Assembly (NCBI GenBank): GCA_019914995.1
Contig: CM034143.1
Span: 3,226,501-3,290,500, forward strand
From: Acanthochlamys bracteata
Lineage: Eukaryota; Streptophyta; Magnoliopsida; Pandanales; Velloziaceae
Reading direction: 5' to 3'
Length of the DNA stretch: 64,000 nt
Numbering within the stretch: position 1 is the stretch's first letter; every line of letters starts with the position of its first letter. The translations under genes and the position numbers were made by a program. Shown in pieces: positions 12,092 through 23,000 of this stretch. The notes beneath the pieces are model-generated. The model was not told the DNA's origin, did no database searches, and saw only the letters and a list, made by a program, of their open reading frames with translations.

Positions 12092-14100
12092 TTCTATCTC
12101 ATCAATCATAGATATTGCTTCTAATTTTTAATATTGTAGATTTATCTTTTTCTAACATTTTTTTGCTTGTGTACTTGGATTCTTTACTTTTTTCTGTAAA
12201 AGGGCTGATTTCGTAGGGCCTGGAATGCATGGATCCGTAAAATGGTCTGTTTTCTTAGTGGTTATAGTAATGCATGAGTGCGGTAGTTGTTGGTATTGCT
12301 AATTTTGTTCAATTACTTTTGAATTTGTAGATCATGGTGGAAAATTTTGTAATTTGAATGTGTAGTATCACTGTTATGAACTCTCTGCATTTAAAAGTTG
12401 TAGTGACATTACGATGCACTGTGTAAAAAACTAGTTTTTTGTTGCACTCATGTTGTTGAACGATAGTGCGCTCTTCTATTTTGAGAATACATGCATAGTG
12501 TAGAAGTCTTTCTAAGAGTTGTACTCATTTGGGCTCTCTGGTTTTGATTTGAGAAAGTTGAGTGCTTTACATTTAGTATCTCATGATATATGCATCAGAA
12601 TGAACATGTTTTGTTTGATCTTGATCGTAAGATATACAATTAGACGCTGGACCTTCTTGCACATTGTGATGCATGTTGTGCACTACATTGACTAAACAAA
12701 AAAAACAACGTATTTTAAATATTGCAAGATAATCACTTGCGCAATACTATTGGACTTCTCAAAATATTGTAAGTTGATTCTTGGTGGGGCTCTCCTGATT
12801 TTTATGATTGATCAAGTATGTGAAGTGTACGGTGTTGTGTGACAATTGGGTTTTTTTTTTATAAAAACTTTATAGTGATTGCTTTGATGTGATATAATTG
12901 GCATCAGAAAGTGTAGGTCTGGATTTTGTAGTAACTTAATTGCATTTGTGTGTGCGCTACATTGCTTTTGCAATGATATATGTTCTTCCAGTGTAGAATG
13001 GGTTTTTCGAGTGTTTTTTACTTGTTTTCCTTTTACCTTTTTTTGTTTAAATGTATTTTCAGCATTGTAATGTCCTAATCTGTATTTATATGATTCTCTA
13101 CTAATACATTCAGAGTTCTATATTGTTGGAATCCTTCTTGTGTGGGAATTTTTGTACGTATAATTCTTCACATTAATTGAAGATCCAACCCATCCTGATG
13201 TTCACGAAAGCAAGGGAAGAATTTTCCTTACGGGTTCTTGTTCATAAAACTTTGTATTTTTATTTGTTTGTTCATATTAGAAATTTCCTAATATGAAAAC
13301 TTTGTTCATAGTATTTGGATTTCTTCCCATGCATAGGAAGGTTGTAGATAGCAATTTAGTTTCCTCTCTGTAGTTATGTTGTATTTCTGGCTGTTAGTTC
13401 CTGTTTCATAACTTCAATCGCATATTGCAAATTGTTCATGGAGAAAGTTGAAAGTATAGCTGATTTCAATTGATAAGGATGAAGAGAAACCAAATAAGGA
13501 TGTGGAAGCTGCTTCTAGGCTAATAGAGAAATTGAGTGTTAAAAAGGACACGCAAAATGCTGCAGGAGAGATGCTCCATCCCTTGTAGAGCCAAGAAAGG
13601 AAGAAGAGAAAGTGTAATCGAAAAATGAAGATACATCAACTGCAGTATGAGCTCTGCTTGGAAGCAACTTGGTTGTGCTATTTATTGGGAGGGCATGGCT
13701 TTGAATTGCAATTCATATCATTTTGCAATCTATTTGGGAATTGTATTGCTATGGTTTTTTTACTAATTAGGTCGTGTCTGCCCCATAGACACAATGTTTT
13801 TGGTAGTCTCTGTGTGTTGCACTTTCAATCAAGGATGTGTTTCATAAGTTTTATGTTATGCTAAACTCTATATGGAAGGATCTTGGAGCTTTGTGCCAGT
13901 GTTACAAGATCATAGTCATCATATGTCATGAGCAATGAGTAATACTATGTCCCGTTGATCCTTTCAAAGGGTTGTGGTTGATGAGTTGGTTCGTACACCT
14001 TCTTCCTCAGCAATATTCAAAAGATAAGTGATGTGATCAAGTATATCTACTATGTTATTTATGAAGTGATAATTTTAGAAAGAAACAGAAGTAATTGCAT
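12092..14100. other. non-coding flank inside the older TIR element
   Basis: No gene is supported. T-rich sequence with many ATG-poor frames fills 12.1-13.4 kb. At 13440-13620 the plus strand has a Lys/Glu-rich open stretch (DEEKPNKDVEAASRLIEKLS) that looks protein-like. It breaks off at stops and I do not recognise its family. A 79-codon frame at 13625-13864 has no domain signature. Confidence 0.4.
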
Positions 14101-17060
14101 TCTGTAGTCATTACATATGTAAATAATAATGTACATCTTTAAATAATTTAAAAACTATATTTATAAACTAATCTTTAAATTTAAAAAATAGTAATATTGT
14201 TTAAATATATTTAAAATATCTTTAATCTTTAAAGTTTGCTTAACTAATGTATGACTGTATTATTTATTCTTTTCTCCCAACTTATCAATTAATTATTACT
14301 TATTATTGTATATAAATAATAATAATATATTATATATTTAAAAGTAATTTAAAAATATTATTATAATTATAATAATATAATATATTTATTAATAGGTTTA
14401 TGAATATTAGTAAGCAAAATATTAAATAACAAGTTTTATAAAAATATATTATAAAAATTAAAATTGGAAAAATAAGATAATATATGAAAATAGATTTAGA
14501 AATTTAACGATAAATCATTTATGATATACTTAAGGATATTTCAGTTATATTTTCATCATTTATAAGTACAAGATTAGCTAAACATGTATTCAATTTTTTT
14601 TATGAAAAAGCTTTAAATATTAAAATTTATCCAAAGAGTAAAATTTATCCAACATAAATTCAACAAAAAGCAGTTTTTTCAGCAAAAACTCAACAACCAC
14701 TTTTTTCAGCAAAAGCAACTTGGCCAAACATGCCCTTAGTAAAATTATATATAACTTAGATAGGATATGCTAGATATGTAGTCCTATTCTAAGGTACAAA
14801 AAAATCCATCATCCCTTACAACACTCATTCTCAAATTAGTACATAAATATCTCTACGCATCTTATTAAGTGACCTTCGAATTTCACAAATAGAGTTTGAG
14901 CTATCTTGTTCTCAAGTTACTGTTTGGTAAAATGACGATCTACTTAAACATATTTTGTTCAATTGTATTATACTGAATAATTATAGTAATATTAATAGCT
15001 ACCTTATTATGATAAAATAACTTCATCATAGATATTGATATTTAACCAATTTTTATAAGTGGATTCTTTAACCGAAGTTCCACAATCCCTTAGTCATATC
15101 TCTAAACTCATATCAGCAACTAGATAATGTGACTACCTTTTATTTTATTTCTTACTCTTCAGCACTAGATTGCTCTTCTAAAGATAAGATAGCTTAATGC
15201 AGACCTTCAACATCTGCATTTCTACCAAATAGCCTATTGGTAATATTTCCTCCAACATCTATGTGTTCTCTAGTATCATAATGGTTATTTTCTAAAAATT
15301 GTAAACTCTTTTCCTGAAGCAGATTTCAAATAATGAAGGATTCGAATCACATCATTCATGTGATATTTAATAGATAATGTATGAGTTGAATATCCCACTC
15401 ACTAATAGCCAATATTTGGCTAGGTGGGAGATAAATAAATTACCTTTCTAACTAAATTTTGATATCTCTTCTTGTTGCCTAGTATTTTGTCAGGATACTC
15501 TCTCAATACGTGATCTGAATAGTTACAGTGTCAGTTAATTCACAATCAAGCATCTCTATTTTAAATATTACATTTAGCAGATATTTTCTGAGAACAAAAA
15601 TAAGCAATTCTTTAAGCCACTTCAATACTAAGAGAATATTTGGTATTGTAATAGGTTAAGGTCTACTGTTGGCAAATAGTTATTGTAAATGTCTTAGTTA
15701 ATGTTTGAAATCTCTTCATTTTTGGGTAATTGATGAATATACATATCTTCTTATAATTGCGTAAGTTTTCCCTTCAACTTTCATGAAAAGTCCTGCCAAA
15801 AGTTTGAGTAATTTGGTACGTACTGTTATCGAGGTGGGCCTTTAGTTGGTTTTATTTAGTTTTGATGTACTGGATCAAGATTGAGCCTTTCTGAGCAATG
15901 CCGGGAATGACTCGAAATGGGGTTGTGATAGTTCAAAAGCACACTAATCAAATCTAAAAAGTTCAAACACGTTATGTCGTGGTACACTCATTATGTCATT
16001 TTTTTCTCACTCGTTTACCTAAATAATGTACCATATATACATTAAGCTAAAAGATTCTACAAGGTTCTAAAAGATTCTAAGGTCCTACAACATTCTGCAT
16101 AATTTTGGATCATATAAAATATACAAAAAATATCTAGATTATTTTAGAATAGTATGGAAGGTTTTAGAAAATAACAGAACTTTATGTAGTTGTATGAAGT
16201 CTAAGATATTATAGGAGATATTTTAGAATGTGGAATATAGCTTAAAAAAGATATTTTAAGAAAAACGTTTAAAGAATCTACTTCCACAGTCCGATCAAAT
16301 CAATATGTATAGTGGATTAAGGAGTTATATAACTAGTAGGGTAATGCCCTCGTTTATACCTAAGGAAGCAATTGAGTAATCAAAGAGCTGGAAGCCTTCA
16401 AGAAGAGTTGTAAAATATCCTTTTTTCCAAGCTCCTTTATCTCTCATTGATAGCTATGGTGAGGCAAAGGCCTACTTTGTTGCATCGTATTATATGACTC
16501 GAGTGTTGTACGGCCCAAAAGAAAAACACCAAGACTGTGACAATTAGCATCCACCGCCAGAGGACCTCGCTTTGCCTTCACAGCTTTAAGAAGCACTAAA
16601 CACATAATGAGTTTTCGTCAAAATTGAGGAGATTTGAACCATTAGTATTACTTGGTGATGCTAGAACTACTAATGTGCTCCACACGAATATCGTCTAGCT
16701 TTGCCTTAAGTTTTTAATTGCTTTGCAAATTCTATCCACAGTGACATTGTCAGATCTATACGAACAAGTGAGTACGATTAGATTCGCTCCGTTAGTTGCC
16801 ACCTCCAGCACTCCTATTTAATAGCTTCAACCTAATCAAGAGCCAACAGAATTTGATAATAGTTACCCTAAAGGGCATATTATAGAGTCAATAGTGAGAA
16901 AATTGTCCAGTATTGGAATTGAACCTAAGAAAATTGTCTTACACATACAGATGAACAAACATGATACAAACACTAGCTAGGCCCTAAATTGCAGAATGAT
17001 AGTCCCCCAATGAACTAGATATTGACCTTACTAAAGATGTGATGTTGTGTGGACAACTAC
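14100..17060. other. AT-rich intergenic region
   Basis: The stretch 14.1-14.6 kb is strongly AT-rich. The rest, up to the 3' end of the splicing-factor gene, holds no recognisable gene, RNA or complete repeat. The only protein-like piece is the open stretch at 16344-16547, listed separately. Confidence 0.5.
16344..16547 (+). pseudogene. unrecognised protein-like remnant
   Basis: From an ATG at 16344 the plus strand reads 67 codons with a single internal TAA (16377-16379). After it comes SKSWKPSRRVVKYPFFQAPL, then SLIDSYGEAKA and VASYYMTRVLYGPKEKHQDC, ending at TAG 16545-16547. The balanced amino-acid use, with Trp, Tyr, Phe and Cys, is unlike the chance frames around it. I do not recognise the family. 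It lies about 0.5 kb downstream of the splicing-factor gene on the opposite strand and has no visible partner exon. It may be a retroelement or gene fragment. Confidence 0.3.
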
Positions 17061-17071
17061 CATCTGCTAGA

Positions 17072-20000
17072 CTAGACTGCAGGTGGCCTTGGAATCTGCG
17101 GGACCATATTAGGTGGCAGAGGTGGCTGAGGCCTGACCAATGAAAACCCCTGACCTACACTGAAATTTGTCATAGCAACACCACCAACAGATGGTTGTAC
17201 AGGTGGTGGTCGAAGGGGGCCATTGAGAGATGGAGGTGGTGGCAGCGGCTGGGAGGCACCTCCGGCTGGTGGCGGTGGCAGTCCATGTGGTGGTGGTGGC
17301 AGTGGAGGGGGTGCATGTGGAGGAGGTGGCACTGATCTAGGAGGAACAACAGGTGCTGTTGTGCCATTTTCAGCTGGTGAAGGAGCCACAGGTTTGTTGG
17401 CTTCTGGCGGCTTATTCTTGAAGTACAACTGCAGCTATTCAACATGAAGCCCAAAGTGGTTAGCTGCATTGTGAAAGCGTACATCCAACATCCAACAAGA
17501 GCGAGAACAGCCAAGCTACTCACCGTGAACATTTTTAGGTCCGAATCCCAATGCGAAAAGAATTTTGGAGTTGTTTTATCAATTTCGGTACTGGGAACCT
17601 ATGAGGAAACAAAAAATTCATAAAGATAGATTCAAAAAGAATCAATCCTCAATGGAAAGAGTTGGACATTCTCGTTTTTGGTGTGTTATACTAAGAAGAG
17701 ACAATTATGGATCAGCCCTCTTTTACGGTGAATTATTCAATTCCTCTTCTGTTTGGACTTTTAAACCCCTTGTTTTATTTCAAAATTTATTTCCCACCCT
17801 TTACAAGGCTTAAAAGTCATCAAGAAATGGTTTTAAAACATGAAAATGTGCAATCAATGGGCTTAAAAGTTGTATTAGAAAGGTGAACCTAAAAATACCT
17901 TAAATCCAATGATTTCATATGGATCAGCAGCAAATAAAAGATACTGGTATCTTTTATCACAGGCTTGAACCCTCTGTCAGAAAACAACCGAAGCATTATA
18001 TTCACCATGTATATCGAAACCAAAGCCCGTAAACAACATACTCAATTTTGAGGCACCTGCTCAAATGATGACATGAACCGATGCCTTGGCTTAGCATTTT
18101 CTTCAATTTCTGGATATTCTATCTGAAATAGGAAAAACAATCAGGTACTAGAATTGAACTCTGAGGCAAAACTATCCAGAAACAAAAGTGTGTAGTATAC
18201 AAAAGTACAATAAGGTGAATGGTCTTACAAGCACAATGAAGGATAGTTCAAACTCGACACATATAACATGGATTAAAGCTAAAATACAAGAAGTCGCAAA
18301 TACAAAGAAAAAAGAAAATCTTGTATTCACATGGGATTTTTCACAGGTCTACCATATTGGTGTGTGGTCAAAATATCAGTTGAAAGATGTTGTAGAGAAT
18401 CCATCACCCACAAGAAAGATCCATAGAATGATTTTTTGCGCCTTGGAAATATAATGGCAAACTATTCATATATTACTTCAAGAATTCAAAAGCCACTAAA
18501 CAAGCCTCCCGTGTACGCAAAGAGCTACTTAAATTCAGACACTTCCAGCAGATATGAACTTCAAGTATGCTTTTACTCTTATGTGTTAAAGAGTGATGAT
18601 GGCTTACACCCATGTTATTTCTTCTGTCAAATGAAGCAAAGTATGCTAGAATCCTCCCCAATGCACATCATATAACAAATCTAAATGTCTAAAATCATGT
18701 AACATGTGTGTACACTTAAAAAGCATGCTATACCAGTAAAACCCAGAAATCCTTTAACAAAGGTATTGCCGATGAAACATATTGGGCAGTTCAAATGGAA
18801 AATAAGGAAGTTTGTTCTTGAATGGTCAAGAGTTCATATCATGGTGCACAAAACAGATAAGCACCCAAGTTTACAGTTTCATAATTCATTTTAAGGAAGT
18901 TACAATCGAATCTGTCAAAATGTCTTTTACATGGCCCACTCCTAAAATAAAATTTACCAATGCATGCTAAACTCTTCTCTAGACTTATACCACATTTCGT
19001 AAATACTCTTTTCTTTGATTGATATCTCGATCAAAGAATCACTGCACGTGCAGGACCATGAATTAACAAACAACAAAGAATTGTTGGACACATTAAATTA
19101 AGCAAGAGAGAATTGATTAAATTGCGACTTGGTACCTGAAATAGTAGAGAACGCTGCTTAGTTTCTGGATCATACTGCTTGGTCACCCTGTAACCTGGTC
19201 TACCAATCTTAACTGCATACAGGAGCCGACTATCATAAACAGTAATGGCTAGAGAAAAATAGTGCCTTTCTACATTCTACATAACCTAAACAAACATTAA
19301 GCGAGTAAGACTGAAAAAAGATGGTGACAAGAAAATTATGCTAAAAGAATCTGAAGATATAGAGTTGTGATTAACTGGCTAGTGTAAGCCACAACAAATA
19401 GTAAACCACAAGAGTCAAACAATTTAATCCTCATAATCCATAACACGGAAAAACTAAATTGATCCACTAGGTCCCTTGAGTAGTCCTAGCAAGTTTTTCC
19501 ATCAACTGAATTACAAGACAGACCAAGGACCATAATGCCTATGACTAGACGAGATGTAAAAACATAGCACATAAGCAACTTGGTGGCTAGGACGCCTCTG
19601 AATTAACCCGGCTTTATAGTGCATTTGAGCCAAGTAGCTAAAACAACTTTGAGTCCATAAGATTTAACAGAACACTTTTACCACAGTTCTCCATCTCCAA
19701 GTGTCTTCTCCTTCTTCCAAAGTGCACATAAGTAAGATGTAGTATGTCCACAAGCAAAATAATTCAATCTGAAATCAAATACATTCACGTTGAAGAGATT
19801 TAAAATTAGGGAGCAATCGCTAACCTGACATCAAACAGAAAGTCATCGAAATGTGGGCAAGCAAGCTGGTCTGACAAAATTTATTTGACCTCTAGAATAA
19901 GGTATCTGTAATTCAACCTTTCCTCACTTTCAATGTGCAGTCCATCAGTTCAACCTTCTGAATTTTCTTTGATTACAGAATCTACCAAAATTTGCTATTT

Positions 20001-23000
20001 TATTGACAGATCCCTTTTCTTCTTATTATGCCAGGCTAGTATTATTTCTTGTTCTCTTATCTCTTTTCCCTGTTTGATGTTTTCTTAAGGTACTCCAAGC
20101 TGCATCCTTCAAATTGTGGGGAATCAGCATACTACACTACCACCTTCTCATTTTTCAGGAATTGACCTGTGTTAATACTCTTGTAGAGATATGCAGTACC
20201 TATCGTGTCCTGAGACTGCTCAAGGATTAATAAGTTTGAGAGACGGATAGGGAGAGGTTTCCTAAATGTCCGAACAACAATATGGTTGACACAAGTAAGA
20301 TGGAAGGCTACAAATTTCATCTTGATTGCAAATCCAGTACATGTAGCCAGGGGTGTAAAGGATGGTTTGAAACATGTATGCTCAAAAACATCATGATGTG
20401 CAAATGACTCTAAGATCAAGCTGTCTTAATTGAATGAAAACCCTAGAGTAGAACCTAGACATATCGTGGGTAAAAAGAGAAAAAAAATTAAAATATATAA
20501 AACATAAAAAAACTAAAACCAATCATTCATCTTGTTCTTTGCAGATAACACAATTGGATAAATTAGACCTTCTGAATAAGACATAAATTGATGGGTAAAG
20601 TAGAAGAAAAAGTCCTGGGTTCTTAACATAATCCAAAAGGTGGTAAGATGAAAGTTTGTTAAAATGGTAAGACAACAAAATTTCACCAAGAGAATGCTAT
20701 TACAAGTATGGATATAAGTGGTACCTGAAAGTACAACAACTAAACCCAACTCAATAGCATAGCATATAATATGGATCTTACAACAAGATTTAAATCACTT
20801 TCAAGTCGGATTAGGGTTTACCTATAACCATTCTAGGTCACGTTCGAATTAGGATCTGAGCAATTCATGCCCTATAGCCCAAAATGACATAAAATATTAA
20901 ATTTGACAAAAGATATATATTTCGTTTTGGTGTCACATTGATCAAGAGTTCCGATGGAGATCGATACGTATTCTAATTGAGTATATATGTATACATATAT
21001 ATCTATTTATATATGTATGTATATATATACGTACATAAATATGTATGTATATATAAGAGCACTCCTTTCTTAGAGGCACTCCCTCTCCGGTTTATGACCG
21101 GACCTCTAAATCCAATCTCCACCTTTAGATATAAAGAATTATGAGTTATAAACCTACCTATAAAATTTCAGCTCAATCGGATTACAAATTCATCTTAATC
21201 CGGTCACTTGATGAAGACGATAGAAATTAAGAAAATTTAAAAATATATATGTTGTATCATTTCTGTCATCTTAATCAATGACCAGATGAAGGTAAATTCG
21301 TGATCCGATTGAGCTATAATTTTATGAGTATGTTTCTACTCGTAGTTCTTCATATCCAACGGTGAAATTGAATTTGAAGGTCACTCCAGCGATAAACCGG
21401 AGAGGGAGTGCCCCTAAAGAGGGATTGCTGAGTGCAAGAAGAAATTTAGGATGTAATTACTATATTGCACCTAGTTTAAGACAATCTATGTCTAGTTCTT
21501 TTCCTTTTAGTAGTCCCGATAACTCTGTTTTGCAGTATGGGATTGCTCATCCAGGAGAAAAAATTATCTTTTGCGATCATTGTTTAGAGACTCGAGAACA
21601 GGTTGAACAAGTAAACAAACATGCAGACGCATTGGAAAAGGAGAAAACAGAGCTGTTAAAGATTATCTCAAATCTTGAAGCTCAACTGCAGAAGTTAAAA
21701 TCTCAGGTATTTTCTCCAAATTCAGACTTTGTTGTTGAACAACAACAGGTAGACTTATGGCTTTATCCCAAAAAACCTCACAAATTGGGTGTCGTCCAAA
21801 CCGCGATAAAAAACAAAAGGTTCGTACTTAACCTAAAGGAGAATAGGTTAACTAGCCCTGCTGACGGTGCAGGTAAAGACTTCTCAAATCCGTTGACGGC
21901 TGAGCATTTGTCAAAAATGCTAACTAGTGGTACTGACCACTCTAGCCCGACTATGTACGGCATCGATAAAGGCACATCAAGTCCGTTTATGGTTGACCAC
22001 TTACCAAAAGTGATAATAAAAGTGCAAACTTCCCCTAACAATCCTTCTACTAGTTTTGCAGGAGTAGACCCCGCAGGACATGGACAACTTGACTCTGGCG
22101 CAAGTAGCTCTGAGGTAACAAAGAGCCAGCTAAGACGTCAAAAGAGACAAAAGGCGAAGGAATCTTTAAAAGAAGACATCTTATCAAGTGTTCAAACGAT
22201 GCTAAAGGAATTCATTAAAGTTCCTATACCATCTGCCCACACTACAAAGAAAGCTGAAGTGTCAACTTCAGAAGATGATGCGTGTTCCACTAATGACCAG
22301 CAAAAGGAACATCAAGACAGCTAAAAAGAAATATTCCTTTTCTTTTTACAAAAAGTATCTAAACCTTAAGCGACGTGGCTCTTTTCCTAACTTTTATTTA
22401 AAAAAATTGTCAAAGAGGTCATTATCCTACCTGGGTATGGAGATTCTCTTTAACCTTGGTTTGTTAACTCGAACAAGGTTAAAACATCCTATATATATGT
22501 AACAAGATCGAACCTAATGAGTAGCGATCAAGAGTAGCAGAGCTTAGGAAGAGACTGCAAGGAACATCCTACGAGGTATTTCTTAGTTTCATAAGTTTAG
22601 ATAGTCGATTTTTCGAAAGGGAAACAACTTAGTATGTATCTAAGGTATGTTCTCCAATAAGTTTTTCATCTTTTATAGATGAAGATGTGTGTGTTTTTGT
22701 AAAGTTTGTTTTCATGTTTTTATAAAACAAAAAATTCCAAAAAGATTTGCTATTTATTAGTTATGTTCTTCAAAAATATTTTTGAGAAATTATCTTCTAG
22801 AAGAATGCCTTGAAGCTTGTGAATTTTGTCTGCATAAACTGGAAGTTTTGGTAGAGAAAGATGAACAGAAGGTTTAAAGGAACTTGATCTTGTAACACGT
22901 TAAAATTCCAAAAGACTCTTGCCGAGAGTACCCTAGATGCCCGTTAGCCAAGGATGGCGTAGAGGCGAATTGGGAAAGAATGGTGAATTGAGGTGAGGTG

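Larger units (their letters stand above)
7411..14733. mobile_element. old TIR-type element, interrupted by hAT
   Basis: The left end around 7415-7470 (gattgtttggcaacatctac, then a ttttgccaaaaacaagc block) is an imperfect inverted match to the right end around 14670-14733 (gcaaaagcaacttggccaaa followed by catgccctta). The GGGCATGTTTGGCC-type end and the adjacent TTA fit PIF/Harbinger-class elements. The left duplication reads TAA rather than TTA, so the boundary is uncertain. Removing the hAT insertion leaves about 3.2 kb with no transposase. The interior has a pyrimidine-rich leader-like stretch at 7560-7700 and scattered open words at 13440-13620. The large inside-to-outside distance and poor ends keep confidence moderate. 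Confidence 0.4.

Noticed and set aside
17223-17447. 74-codon glycine-rich frame on the plus strand
   Set aside because: It is the antisense image of the proline-rich last exon of SF3A2 (CCN read as GGN).
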